From positions 1 to 33,362 of the forward strand of contig CAZVNF010000021.1 of assembly GCA_964628215.1 (NCBI GenBank): a stretch of DNA of 33,362 bases. Reading direction: 5' to 3'. A model generated the notes under the pieces. It had not been told where the DNA came from. It saw nothing but the letters and a program-made list of their open reading frames with translations, and ran no database searches. This document shows positions 14,071 to 23,492 of this stretch, piece by piece. Each line of letters begins with the position of its first letter. Positions within the stretch are counted from its first letter, which is position 1. Position numbers and translations under genes: made by a program. The DNA is from CAIVAT01 sp964628215. GTDB taxonomy: Bacteria; Bacteroidota; Bacteroidia; Bacteroidales; FEN-979.

Positions 14071-15216
14071 CTAATGCCATCTGAAAATCTTCATCCCGGC
14101 AACAAAGAAAACAAGTCCGGTGGAGGCAAGTATGGCGATGGACATTCCCGTTTCGGCAAAGCCGGCCCCTTCGATCATGATGCTTCGCATTCCGTCGGCC
14201 ATCATGGTGAGCGGGAATTTCTGAATCACGGGAATGCTCCATTCGGGAAAGTTATGGTAGCTGAAAAACACCCCCGACAGCACCATCATCGGCATGCTCA
14301 GGGCATTGATCAACCCGTTGCCGATCTCGGTTTTAGCCGTATGGGATGAGATGAAGACCGAAATGCCGGCAAAGGCAAAATTACCGGCGATGAACAGGGC
14401 AAACAGGGCAGCCACATTGCCAAGGATGGTAATGTTGAATGCGAGCCAGGCAAACAGGAACAGCAATCCAGCTTCAATAAAATTCATAAACACCCGCACG
14501 GTGATGAGGGCGGCCAGAAAATTCGACCGCTTCATGGGGGTGGCCACCATGCGCCGCAGCAGCTTCTTCGACCGGCGTTCAATGATGGCATAACTCACTC
14601 CCCACATGCACGACATCATCACCCCCATGGCGATGAGCCCGGGTACAAGGAAGTCGATGTAGCGGGTGCCGCTTACCGTGAGCGGACTGATCTCCGTGTT
14701 GGCTTCCCTGATCACAGGACCGGGCGCAGCCAGCAACCTCGAAATTTTAAGGTAGGTTAACTGCGCTTCCGGGTTCATCGGGTCGAAATGATATTGCACC
14801 ATTCCGTTCTTCTCATCCAGCACCAGGTTCAGATTGCCGCGCTTGAGCATGACCATCGCCTCTTTCCAGGCCAGCGAATGGAATATGAATGTGGTATTTC
14901 CCAGTTTATCATCCGGAACGGTGAGTGTACGAATCATATTGCCTTCTTTATCATGCCCCGCAATGGCCTTGTTGGAAATCAGGAACATCAGCAGCGCAGA
15001 GGTCGTGTCGCCAGGTTGTTGGACCAGGTGGTTTTGCCCGATCACAGCGATGCGGGTGACCACATCCTTTTTCTTTGTAAAAGCCACGCCCAATCCCAGC
15101 GACATCAGGATCGGGAATACGATGCCCCAGAAAAGCACGCCGGGTTCGCGGATCAGCTCCTTCACATTGGCCAGGATGAGCCGGACCAGCTGGTTATTTG
15201 AGATGCGTTCAATCAT
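14071..15216 (-). CDS. ABC-2 type transporter permease
   Basis: From the ATG at 15216 the product is 381 residues: a first membrane segment (VLFWGIVFPILMSLGLGVAF), a large extracytoplasmic domain (about residues 45-190), then about five membrane segments ending LASTGLVFFVAGMKIFRWH. This fits the ABC-2 exporter fold (YhhJ/DrrB/NodJ-like). The longer frame beginning at 15309 is rejected because its first 31 residues lie inside the ATPase gene. The ATG overlaps the end of the ATPase gene by eight bases, implying translational coupling. Substrate unknown: such pairs export drugs, lipids or polysaccharide. The 14070-13883 stretch beyond its stop holds no clear terminator. Confidence 0.9.
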   Translation of the reverse strand: MIERISNNQLVRLILANVKELIREPGVLFWGIVFPILMSLGLGVAFTKKKDVVTRIAVIGQNHLVQQPGDTTSALLMFLISNKAIAGHDKEGNMIRTLTVPDDKLGNTTFIFHSLAWKEAMVMLKRGNLNLVLDEKNGMVQYHFDPMNPEAQLTYLKISRLLAAPGPVIREANTEISPLTVSGTRYIDFLVPGLIAMGVMMSCMWGVSYAIIERRSKKLLRRMVATPMKRSNFLAALITVRVFMNFIEAGLLFLFAWLAFNITILGNVAALFALFIAGNFAFAGISVFISSHTAKTEIGNGLINALSMPMMVLSGVFFSYHNFPEWSIPVIQKFPLTMMADGMRSIMIEGAGFAETGMSIAILASTGLVFFVAGMKIFRWH

Positions 15217-15973
15217 GAAGGTGGCGTCCGGTAAGTGAAGTAAAGAGGTCGTCGAGGGTGATTTTCCGTATTTCAACCGGTTTGACCGGCAGATCCTGGA
15301 TTTCACCAAGCAAACCGGTAATGGTTCCCTGTTTCAAAATTTTCCCCTGATCGATGATCACGATGTAATCGCACAACTGTTCCGCCTCCTCCATGTAATG
15401 CGTGGTAAGGATCAGCGAAGTGTTCCACTGATCTTTCAGTTTAAGCAGGATGGCCCAGATTTCGCGGCGTGCGTTGGGGTCGAGGCCGGTGGTAGGTTCA
15501 TCGAGGAGCAGTATTTTCGGCTTGTTCAGGAGTGCAATTCCCAGGGCAAGGCGCTGGCGCTGACCGCCCGAAAGATTCACCACCCAGGCTTTGCGTTTTT
15601 CTTCCAGCGAGATGAGGTTTAACACCTCTTCGCAACGTTCTTTACCGATTCCAAAAAAACTGGCAAACAAACGCAATGTTTCCCAAACGTTTAGTTTATC
15701 AATAAAATGGGTCTCCTGAAGGGAAAGCCCGATTTGCTGACGCAGATATTTCTCGTTTCCCTTCCAGGTTTTCCCCATGATCAGGATCTCCCCCTGGTCG
15801 GGCTGCTGAATGCCTTCTATCATCTCAACCAGGGTGGTTTTACCGGCACCGTTCGGCCCCAGGATGGCCACAAACTGCCCCGGGAGGATGCTCAAATCAA
15901 TTCCCCTTACAGCCTGTACTGTCTTGAATGATTTGTGAACGTTGGTTACTTCGATGATGGGTTGATTGTTCAT
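15209..15973 (-). CDS. ABC transporter ATP-binding protein (CcmA/DrrA-type)
   Basis: The 254-residue ATPase has Walker A GPNGAGKT (39-46), Q-loop near LSLQETHF (84-91), signature LSGGQRQR (134-141), Walker B ILLLDEP (154-160), D-loop GLDP and switch H192 (LTTHYMEE). It powers the permease encoded just downstream. It starts in an ATGA overlap with the end of the RSH gene, so the exporter is translated from the same message as the (p)ppGpp synthetase. Confidence 0.95.
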   Translation of the reverse strand: MNNQPIIEVTNVHKSFKTVQAVRGIDLSILPGQFVAILGPNGAGKTTLVEMIEGIQQPDQGEILIMGKTWKGNEKYLRQQIGLSLQETHFIDKLNVWETLRLFASFFGIGKERCEEVLNLISLEEKRKAWVVNLSGGQRQRLALGIALLNKPKILLLDEPTTGLDPNARREIWAILLKLKDQWNTSLILTTHYMEEAEQLCDYIVIIDQGKILKQGTITGLLGEIQDLPVKPVEIRKITLDDLFTSLTGRHLHD

Positions 15974-17892
15974 ATCTCTTTCCAGCGGGCCTCAAGCACG
16001 CGATACGGGTACCGTGTGATAAGCTGATGTGCGTTGGTACATGTGGTTTTATGTATTTTTATTCCCTGGGAAACACTCACAAAAGCAAAAATCGCATTGC
16101 CTGGCTTCGGGGCACAGCAACGGGCATATTCGTAGTGCAGCGACTTGATCTTCGGATCGATGATCACAAAGTCTTCCTTGCCTGCCATCACCCCGGAAAT
16201 CCGTTCAGGGAAAGTCTCTTCTTTTACCGGCACGGGCGGCGCCCCGGGATCAGGCTCCGACAGGGCTTTTTTGATCTTGCTCAGGTCTGCTTTCCCCTCG
16301 CCGAAACGCTGGTAAAGTTCCATGATGTTTTCACAGTCGAAATATGCGGCGAGTTTATTCACAAGCGGATCGGCAAACTCATAGCCAAGCTGGGTGACTT
16401 TATTCTTGATGATCTCCTTGCCAAAATCCGCCTCCTTGTAAGCCTCCATCTTAAGCGCATGCTTGATGCGGGCCAGGTTTCGCGGACTTTTAACAATATC
16501 CAGCCAGCCGGGATTGGGCTTCTGCGTTTTTGAGGTCAGGATCTTCACCATGTCCCCGTTTTGCAGGATATGTTTCAGCGGTACCATTTTCCCGTTGACG
16601 ATGGCCCCCATGCAAGTTGACCCGATTTCGGAATGGATTTCAAAGGCAAAATCGAGAACGGAATATCCTGATTTGAGTTTTTTCAGGTCTCCTTTCGGGG
16701 TGAAAATAAAGATCTCATCCGAGTAAAGCGCTTTCTTTTCCCGGGTGATCGACTTCTCAGCAGAAGCCTGCAATGGTTTTTCAAGCAACCCGCGGATATC
16801 GGCATAAAGTGCATCCCTGGTTTGTTCTTTATTGCCGGATTTATATTTCCAATGAGCCGCAAACCCTTTTTCAGCTATTTCATCCATGCGGCGGGTACGG
16901 ATCTGCACCTCAACCCAACGTCCTTCCGGCCCGATGACCGTGGTATGCAGCGATTCATAGCCGGTTGTTTTCGGGAAAGTGATCCAGTCGCGCAACCGGC
17001 GGGGATTGGGAGTATAAATATCCGTGACAAGGGAGTAGATTTTCCAGCAATCGGCCGCATCATTTTCAACCGTCATGTTGAGGATGATCCGGATGGCAAA
17101 AAGATCATATACTTTTTCAAAATCCACTTTCTGGGTTACCATTTTTCGCCTGATGGAAGGGATTGATTTCACCCTGCTTTTTAATTCGCAGTCAAATCCA
17201 TGTTCCGCAAGCTGCTGCCCGATCGGCTTGATAAAATCAGCCGTGTAGTGGTCCCGGTCGGACTTCGTATCGCTGAGCTTCGACTCTATCAGGGCATATG
17301 TTTCCGGGTCAAGATACCGCATAACACGGTCTTCCATCTCATTCTTGATCTTGTAAAGTCCCAGACGATGGGCAATGGGGATGTAAAGGGCCTGGGTCTC
17401 CCCGGTAATAATGCGTTGTTTTTCAGCCGGATATTCCGAAAGATGGCGCATATCATAGAGTCGCATACCCAGCCGGATCAGCAAAACGCGGATATCGTCG
17501 GACAACGTCAGCAGCAGCCCGATAAAATTTTCGGTATTGGTACTGTACTTCTTGGTATCGAGCCGTTCCAGCTTGTGAATTCCTTCAATCAATCCCCTGA
17601 CAGGCTTCCCGTATTCGCTTTCTATTTTTTCAGGAGATAACACCCCTTTATCAGCCAGGTTTTTCAGTATCAGACATTTGACAGACGCCTGCCCGAGTCC
17701 CATTTCCTCCAGGATGATATAGGCCGTTTCAAGTACCATCTCCGCATACCCCGAATCTTCGTCCCGTTCCGATTGATTGAGCATGGCGGAAAAAGCCTTT
17801 CTCAGGGTGGTCTTCTCCCCTTTCAACTGCTCGTATTCAAGCAATTTCTCCAGGGTTATCTCTTCAAATGCTTTATCTGTAAAGGTGTTCAC
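15970..17892 (-). CDS. RelA/SpoT homologue: (p)ppGpp synthetase with degenerate HD domain and no ACT domain
   Basis: The protein has 640 residues where bifunctional Rel enzymes have about 730-750. The N-terminal HD region (about 45-150) has lost its metal-binding residues: HDxxED reads KNLADK (K77-N78), and the LADRLHNM motif reads LGMRLYDM, so hydrolysis should be absent. The synthetase domain (about 235-350) looks intact: R248-R249-K250, YDLFAIRI with D263, GYESLHT (311-317), EVQIRT with E328, and AEKGFAAHWKYK. TGS follows (about 391-453), then the helical domain, and a zinc-finger/RIS-like region with C592, C593 and C618. It ends at residue 640 without an ACT domain. It is thus a synthetase-only, RelA-like paralogue; a separate hydrolase is expected elsewhere in the genome. 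It is coupled to an ABC exporter by ATGA overlap. Confidence 0.92.
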   Translation of the reverse strand: MNTFTDKAFEEITLEKLLEYEQLKGEKTTLRKAFSAMLNQSERDEDSGYAEMVLETAYIILEEMGLGQASVKCLILKNLADKGVLSPEKIESEYGKPVRGLIEGIHKLERLDTKKYSTNTENFIGLLLTLSDDIRVLLIRLGMRLYDMRHLSEYPAEKQRIITGETQALYIPIAHRLGLYKIKNEMEDRVMRYLDPETYALIESKLSDTKSDRDHYTADFIKPIGQQLAEHGFDCELKSRVKSIPSIRRKMVTQKVDFEKVYDLFAIRIILNMTVENDAADCWKIYSLVTDIYTPNPRRLRDWITFPKTTGYESLHTTVIGPEGRWVEVQIRTRRMDEIAEKGFAAHWKYKSGNKEQTRDALYADIRGLLEKPLQASAEKSITREKKALYSDEIFIFTPKGDLKKLKSGYSVLDFAFEIHSEIGSTCMGAIVNGKMVPLKHILQNGDMVKILTSKTQKPNPGWLDIVKSPRNLARIKHALKMEAYKEADFGKEIIKNKVTQLGYEFADPLVNKLAAYFDCENIMELYQRFGEGKADLSKIKKALSEPDPGAPPVPVKEETFPERISGVMAGKEDFVIIDPKIKSLHYEYARCCAPKPGNAIFAFVSVSQGIKIHKTTCTNAHQLITRYPYRVLEARWKEI

Positions 17893-17934
17893 GCTATAAT
17901 ACTATATTGTAAAAAATCATCCATTAAGGCAACG

Positions 17935-17942
17935 CAAAGTTA
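17935..17942 (-). promoter_or_regulatory. -7 promoter element of the RSH-ABC operon
   Basis: On the minus strand TAACTTTG is a perfect -7 match 43 bases upstream of the RSH start codon. No -33 TTTG is seen at 19-21 bases. The rest of the divergent spacer (17943-18063) shows no clear promoter for the carboxylase cluster. Confidence 0.55.
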
Positions 17943-18063
17943 CGGCAGATATTTCAGAAATAGTTTGTATAATTTAGAATTATTCTTAATTTAGTACGCG
18001 ATAAGTACCCATTGATTCAGCCAGATAATTATTTAATAACTTATTGTATTTCAAACAGAAATC

Positions 18064-19671
18064 ATGTTTCGGATAGAAAGTAAAGTCAACACCGGCAGCC
18101 CGGAATATCAGAATAACCGGGAAGAATTCCTGAAACTGCTCGGGCGGTACAAAGAGAACCTGGCCACAATCAGGCAAGGCGGGCCGGAACAAGTGGTTGC
18201 CAGGCATAAAGAGCGGGGGAAACTCCTGGCGCGGGAACGGATCGACCTGCTGGTTGACCGGAACACCCCGTTTATTGAATTATCCGCACTGGCTGCATTC
18301 GGACTTTACGACAACGGTTTCCCATCGGCGGGGATTATCACCGGGATCGGCGTGATCCACGGCAAAGAGGTGATGATTGTTGCCAATGATGCTACCGTAA
18401 AGGGGGGCACCTACGTTAAGGAAACCATTAAAAAGCACGTCAGGGCGCAGGAGATTGCCATGGAAAACAGGCTGCCCTGTGTGTATCTTGTTGATTCAGG
18501 CGGTGTGTTTTTACCGGAGCAGGCCAACGTTTTTCCCGACAAATACGATTTCGGACGGTTTTTTTTCAACCAGGCACGGCTCTCCGCGCAGGGAATTCCT
18601 CAAATATCGGTGGTTATGGGATCATGCACTGCTGGGGGTGCCTATGTTCCGGCAATGAGCGATGAAACAATCATTGTCCGCAACCAGGGAACCATTTTCA
18701 TCGGCGGCCCTCCGCTGGTAAAGGCGGCTACCGGGGAGGAGGTGTCGGCTGAAGAGCTTGGAGGAGCTGAGGTACACACCATGATCTCGGGAGTGGCCGA
18801 TCACCTGGCTGAAAACGACATCCATGCCATCCAGATTTGCCGGAACATCTTTGAATCCATACAACGGCATGAATACCAGCCGCTTGATACCCATCCCATT
18901 GAAGAACCAGCCTATGATCCGCAGGAATTGTACGGGATCCTGCCGGTTGATCTGAAAAAACCGGTCGACTCGAAGGAAGTCATCGCGCGGATTGTTGACG
19001 GCAGTCTTTTCCATGAGTTCAAGGAGCGTTACGCCCCCACCCTTACCACCGGTTTTGCACGCATTATGGGCTACCCGGTTGGCATCCTGGCCAACAATGG
19101 CGTGCTTTTCGGAGAAACCGCCCTGAAAGGCGCACACTTTGTGGAACTTTGCACCTCGCGGAACATCCCGATCCTCTTTTTACAGAACATTACCGGTTTT
19201 ATCGTCGGAAAGCAATATGAACGTGCCGGCATTGCCCGCGACGGGGCGAAATTTGTGCATGCGGTAGCCAATGCCAACGTTCCAAAGTTCACGGTCGTCT
19301 TTGGCGGATCATTCGGAGCAGGAAATTATGCCATGGCAGGAAGGGCCTATGAACCACGCTTTTTGTTCATGTATCCCAACTCGAAAATCTCCGTGATGGG
19401 TGGCGAACAGGCGGCCAATGTGCTGATCACCGTAAAGGAGGACCAGCTGAAGGCTGCGGGAAAATCATTGTCGCCGGAGGATCGCGAAAAGATGCTGCAA
19501 ACCACGCTTAAGAAATACGAAGAGGAAGGTTCGGCCTATTTCAGTACCGCACGCCTTTGGGACGACGGCATCATCGACCCGGCTGATACAAGGAAAATAC
19601 TGGGGCTGGCCATTGCCATTTCACAGAACAAGAAATATGAGAAAACACAATATGGAATTTTCAGAATGTAA
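18064..19671 (+). CDS. mccB: Methylcrotonyl-CoA carboxylase, carboxyltransferase (beta) subunit
   Basis: This 535-residue protein transfers CO2 from biotin to 3-methylcrotonyl-CoA in leucine breakdown. Family-specific stretches are GKLLARERIDLLVD, the N-lobe VNDATVKGG-like ANDATVKGGTYVKET, SGGVFLPEQANVFPD, VVMGSCTAGGAYVPAMSDE, and C-lobe FGGSFGAGNYAMAGRAYEPRFLFMYPNS. The length and the SGGxxLPxQ segment fit MCC better than propionyl-CoA carboxylase (about 510). It is the first gene of a seven-kb run whose other members (hydratase, biotin carboxylase/carrier, HMG-CoA-lyase-like proteins) belong to the same pathway, which strengthens the assignment. Confidence 0.92.
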   Translation: MFRIESKVNTGSPEYQNNREEFLKLLGRYKENLATIRQGGPEQVVARHKERGKLLARERIDLLVDRNTPFIELSALAAFGLYDNGFPSAGIITGIGVIHGKEVMIVANDATVKGGTYVKETIKKHVRAQEIAMENRLPCVYLVDSGGVFLPEQANVFPDKYDFGRFFFNQARLSAQGIPQISVVMGSCTAGGAYVPAMSDETIIVRNQGTIFIGGPPLVKAATGEEVSAEELGGAEVHTMISGVADHLAENDIHAIQICRNIFESIQRHEYQPLDTHPIEEPAYDPQELYGILPVDLKKPVDSKEVIARIVDGSLFHEFKERYAPTLTTGFARIMGYPVGILANNGVLFGETALKGAHFVELCTSRNIPILFLQNITGFIVGKQYERAGIARDGAKFVHAVANANVPKFTVVFGGSFGAGNYAMAGRAYEPRFLFMYPNSKISVMGGEQAANVLITVKEDQLKAAGKSLSPEDREKMLQTTLKKYEEEGSAYFSTARLWDDGIIDPADTRKILGLAIAISQNKKYEKTQYGIFRM

Positions 19672-19682
19672 AATCTAACCCA

Positions 19683-20465
19683 ATGACCCCATACCAAACC
19701 ATCGAACTTACCTCCGACAACGGCGTCCTCACCATCTGGCTGAACCGTCCCGACCTCCACAACGCCTTTGATGAAACCATGCTTCGCGAGCTAACGGAGT
19801 GCATTGAGAACATCGATCCGCAAATGCTGTGCGTGATCCTTCGCGGGAAAGGAAAATCCTTCTGTGCCGGGGTAGACCTTAACTGGATGAAAGCCGTTTC
19901 GCAAAACAGCTATGAGCAGAACTATACCGAAAGCCTGTTGCTTTCAAAATGTTTCCTGACCCTGTACAACTGCCCGAAACCCACCATAGCTGTGGTGCAT
20001 GGTGTGGCACTTGGCGGGGCCAACGGGCTTCTTTCAGCCTGCGACCTGGCCTACTGCACCCACGATGCCACCTTTTCGCTTAGTGAAGTAAAGATCGGAA
20101 TCGTACCTGCCTGTATATCGCCTTACGTGATCAAGCGTGTTGGGGAGTACGGCGCCAAGGAACTGATGCTCACCGGCAGAAGAATCAAAGGGAAAGAGGC
20201 CGAACACTTCAAACTCGTGAACAAATCGGTTCCGGCCGAACTTCTTGATGAAACGCTGGCAGAGTTAACCGGCCTGCTGCGCACCAGCGGTCCAAAAGCC
20301 ATGAGCCAGTGCAAAACCCTGATCCATGAAGTGGCCAACAACCTTACCCTCATGGAAGCTTATGATTATACTGCCCGGATGATCGCCGAAATCAGGGCTT
20401 CAGACGAGGGACAGGAGGGCATGAATGCCTTTCTTGAAAAACGCAAACCGAACTGGGTTAAATAA
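19683..20465 (+). CDS. liuC: Enoyl-CoA hydratase, probable methylglutaconyl-CoA hydratase
   Basis: This 260-residue crotonase-fold enzyme probably hydrates 3-methylglutaconyl-CoA to HMG-CoA. It has the oxyanion-hole segments GKGKSFCAGVDLNWM and GVALGGANGLLSACDLAYC and the acid/base glutamate in LSEVKIGIVPACISPYVI. The usual first catalytic glutamate of classical hydratases (GGGCE) is a glycine here (GGANG). The same change, together with the LSEVKIG.xPAxISP motif, is typical of bacterial LiuC-type hydratases as I know them. It lies 11 bases after mccB and two bases before the carboxylase alpha gene, so it is within one operon. Confidence 0.85.
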   Translation: MTPYQTIELTSDNGVLTIWLNRPDLHNAFDETMLRELTECIENIDPQMLCVILRGKGKSFCAGVDLNWMKAVSQNSYEQNYTESLLLSKCFLTLYNCPKPTIAVVHGVALGGANGLLSACDLAYCTHDATFSLSEVKIGIVPACISPYVIKRVGEYGAKELMLTGRRIKGKEAEHFKLVNKSVPAELLDETLAELTGLLRTSGPKAMSQCKTLIHEVANNLTLMEAYDYTARMIAEIRASDEGQEGMNAFLEKRKPNWVK

Positions 20466-20466
20466 C

Positions 20467-22470
20467 ATGAATATGATCCATAAAATACTCATCGCAAACC
20501 GCGGTGAAATTGCCGTAAGAGTGATAAAAACCGCCAGGAAACTGGGGATAAAAACTGTGGCAGTATATTCGCAGGTAGATGCCGACTCGCTGCATGTGAC
20601 CCTGGCTGATGAAGCCTGGTGTATCGGCGAAGTTGAACTCAGCGAAACCTACCTGAATATTCCGAAGATCATGGAAGTGGCCAGGCAAACCTCTTGTGAC
20701 GCCATTCACCCGGGTTATGGTTTCCTGGCCGAAAATCCGTTGTTTGTGGAAGCCTGTACCGAAGCAGGAATCATCTTCATCGGTCCACGTGCCGAAGTCA
20801 TGCGGATCATGGGGAACAAAATTGAAGCCCGCAGCTTCGTGAAAAAGATCAACATTCCCATGACGGAAGGGGTGACAGGCACCCATGAAGAGTTGGAAAT
20901 GACGGCGCACAAAATCGGATTTCCGGTATTGCTGAAGGCGGCAGCCGGTGGCGGTGGCAAAGGAATGCGCATAGTTTACGAAGAGAAAGAACTTGCGGAA
21001 GCCATTGAAGCAACCAGCCGGCAGGCAAAAGCCTACTTCGGAGATGAAACGGTGTATATCGAAAAATTTATTGAAGAACCCCGTCATATCGAAGTGCAGA
21101 TACTGGGAGACAACTTCGGGAATGTCATTCACCTGTTTGAACGGGAATGTTCCATTCAGCGGAGGTATCAGAAAATCATCGAAGAGTCTCCCTCTCCGAC
21201 ACTTACGCCTGAGGTGCGTGAAAAAATGGGGGCGGCAGCCGTCACCATCGGGAAAGCCATCGGCTACAACAATGCCGGCACCATTGAATTTCTGGTTGAC
21301 AAGGATCTGAACTATTACTTCCTGGAGATGAACACCCGTATCCAGGTAGAACATCCTGTAACAGAAATGGTTACCGGAGTTGACCTGGTTGAGGAACAAA
21401 TTTTCATAGCCGCCGGGCTCCCGCTCAGGCTTCAGCCTGGCAACATTCACCAGCATGGCCACGCCATTGAATGTCGTATCTATGCCGAAGACCCGGCCAA
21501 CAACTTTCAGCCATCGCCGGGGAAAATGACCTTCTACAAAGAACCGGATATCCCTGGAATCCGCATCGATACCGGCATTACTGCCCGTACAGAAATAAAA
21601 AGTTCCTTCGATCCGATGATCTGCAAGCTGGTAGTGTGGGGCAAAGACCGCAATGAAGCCACCCGCTCGATGCTGCTCGCCCTGAACGATTATATTATCC
21701 AGGGTATTCGCACAAATATTACCTACCTGGTAAAGTTGCTGCAGAGCGAGGCCTTTCTTTCCAACACGATCTCCACTAAATTCTGTGACGAGCACACACT
21801 GGCGCTTACCAGTGAAATACTGAATGACAAAAATGAAATTCCTGCGCATGTTCCCGTCATCGGGTATCTGATGTTCACCCTGAAACGCAATTTGAAAGCC
21901 GATCCGGGATGCTGCGACAAGCCCAACTTGTGGGAAACCATCGGGTACTGGCGCAACCAGATGAGCATCCGGATGCAGTTTGAAGAGGCAGAAATCACTG
22001 TGAAGGTTCCGCACTATTCTCCAAACCAATCTGTTTTTGAAATGCAGGGAATCCAGTACCAGGCATCCCCCATTGCATTTTCGCCAAACCGGATCGACTT
22101 TACCATCGACCATCACAATTATTTTGCCTGGATTTCAGAGGATGGTGAAAATAACGCATTTGTGAGCACCGGCGGACATATCTTCCGGTTGAAGCGGCAT
22201 GACATCCTTGCCGAATCGGTTTTTGCCTCCGGATTCGACAGTCATGGACATGACAGCAACCATGTAACCTCGCCTATGCCCGGCAAAGTAATCCGTATCC
22301 AGGTAAATGAAGGCGACAGTGTTAAGAAAGGAACTACCCTGATGATCATAGAAGCCATGAAGATGGAAAACCAGATTGTTTCACCCCGCGACGCAGTGGT
22401 AAAAACAATTAACGTTGCGGTAAACGACCGTGTGGAGAGCAGCACGGCATTGATAGAGTTCGAAAATTAA
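20467..22470 (+). CDS. mccA: Methylcrotonyl-CoA carboxylase, biotin carboxylase/carrier (alpha) subunit
   Basis: The 667-residue protein carboxylates its own biotin with ATP and bicarbonate for the beta subunit. The order is a biotin carboxylase N-domain (KILIANRGEIAVRVIKTA), the ATP-grasp glycine loop KAAAGGGGKGMR, the catalytic stretch MNTRIQVEHPVTEMVTG, the C-domain, a linking BT-like domain, and a C-terminal biotinyl domain with the site EAMKMEN (biotinylated K632) after SPMPGKV. I start at the ATG at 20467, two bases after the preceding stop; the earlier in-frame ATG at 20425 lies inside the hydratase gene. It belongs with mccB. Confidence 0.93.
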   Translation: MNMIHKILIANRGEIAVRVIKTARKLGIKTVAVYSQVDADSLHVTLADEAWCIGEVELSETYLNIPKIMEVARQTSCDAIHPGYGFLAENPLFVEACTEAGIIFIGPRAEVMRIMGNKIEARSFVKKINIPMTEGVTGTHEELEMTAHKIGFPVLLKAAAGGGGKGMRIVYEEKELAEAIEATSRQAKAYFGDETVYIEKFIEEPRHIEVQILGDNFGNVIHLFERECSIQRRYQKIIEESPSPTLTPEVREKMGAAAVTIGKAIGYNNAGTIEFLVDKDLNYYFLEMNTRIQVEHPVTEMVTGVDLVEEQIFIAAGLPLRLQPGNIHQHGHAIECRIYAEDPANNFQPSPGKMTFYKEPDIPGIRIDTGITARTEIKSSFDPMICKLVVWGKDRNEATRSMLLALNDYIIQGIRTNITYLVKLLQSEAFLSNTISTKFCDEHTLALTSEILNDKNEIPAHVPVIGYLMFTLKRNLKADPGCCDKPNLWETIGYWRNQMSIRMQFEEAEITVKVPHYSPNQSVFEMQGIQYQASPIAFSPNRIDFTIDHHNYFAWISEDGENNAFVSTGGHIFRLKRHDILAESVFASGFDSHGHDSNHVTSPMPGKVIRIQVNEGDSVKKGTTLMIIEAMKMENQIVSPRDAVVKTINVAVNDRVESSTALIEFEN

Positions 22471-22481
22471 ACACTAAAATC

Positions 22482-23492
22482 ATGAATTATCCCAAAAAAG
22501 TTACCATAGGCGACATCACCGTCAGAGACGGGTTTCAGCATGAAGAGATCTTCATCCCTACCGATGCCAAGGTTTGGCTGGCAGAACAACTGATCCTGGC
22601 AGGTTTCAGGCACATTGAACTTACCAACCTCGGCAACCCGGCAGGAATGCCGCAATTCAAAGATGCCGATGAGGTATTGAAACGAATCCGGACCAGCAAA
22701 TTGGTGGCTCCCTTTATTGACAAAGTTTCCGTAACCGCCATCACCATCCGTGAGAAAGCGATCGAACGCGCCATCCAGGCAAGAAAAGAGGGCTGGGGTC
22801 CCGACAGGATCCTGCTGATGGTATCGACCAGTGAGTCGCATCACCGGAAAAACTCCGGCCTGAGTTTGGACGATTACTGGAAGATGGCCGAAAAGTACAT
22901 TCCAATGGCCAGGGAAGCAGGGCTGAAGGTAAACGGCACCGTGAGTACAATCTGGGGCTGCCCCATAGAAGGGCCGACGAAGATGGAAAAGGCCATTGAA
23001 TTCACCAAACGATGGCTCGATATTGGTGTAAATGATGTGGAACATGCCGACCACGATGGTTCAGCCTCTCCCGACCGGGTTTACCGTTACTACTCGATGC
23101 TGCTCGATTCGGGCGTAAGGGTTGAAAAGCAGATCGTACACTTTCATACCACCCGTGGATGGGGACTTGCCAATGTTCTGGCAGCGCTGCAGGCGGGAAT
23201 GGTAAATTACGAATCGACCATGGGCGGTATTGGCGGACAGCCGGCGAATTTCGTCAGCGGTGTGCCGGTAGCAGGCACAGGAAGTTATTATTACAAGGAC
23301 CCGAACCTGGTGGGGCTGGTATCAACGGAAGACATGGTGGTGATGATGGACGAAATGGGCATCGATACCCAGCTGGATGTTGACAAAGTGCTCGAAATCG
23401 GGAGTATGGTGGAAAGAATTACTGGCAGGCGCCTCCGGTCCGAAGCGATCAAGAACGGCAGGATTCCTAAATCACTGACAGGGAAAGGATGA
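22482..23492 (+). CDS. HMG-CoA lyase superfamily (DRE-TIM) protein, large form
   Basis: This 336-residue TIM-barrel protein of the HMGL/isopropylmalate-synthase superfamily retains the N-terminal R15-D16-G motif (ITVRDGFQHEE) and the metal-binding HxH (H220, H222 in VHFHTTRGWGLANVLAALQAG). The loop that carries the active-site cysteine of true HMG-CoA lyases (GLGGCP) reads GIGGQP with Q253. It therefore may not be a classical HMG-CoA lyase. A related lyase or synthase reaction on a leucine-derived acyl-CoA is possible. It overlaps the next gene in an ATGA tetrad, so the two products are made together. Confidence 0.8.
   Translation: MNYPKKVTIGDITVRDGFQHEEIFIPTDAKVWLAEQLILAGFRHIELTNLGNPAGMPQFKDADEVLKRIRTSKLVAPFIDKVSVTAITIREKAIERAIQARKEGWGPDRILLMVSTSESHHRKNSGLSLDDYWKMAEKYIPMAREAGLKVNGTVSTIWGCPIEGPTKMEKAIEFTKRWLDIGVNDVEHADHDGSASPDRVYRYYSMLLDSGVRVEKQIVHFHTTRGWGLANVLAALQAGMVNYESTMGGIGGQPANFVSGVPVAGTGSYYYKDPNLVGLVSTEDMVVMMDEMGIDTQLDVDKVLEIGSMVERITGRRLRSEAIKNGRIPKSLTGKG

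Noticed and set aside
20458..22116. 552-residue open frame antisense to the carboxylase alpha gene
   Set aside because: It is a shadow of a strongly conserved gene on the other strand; its composition (rich in F, H, R, G) is typical of antisense frames.
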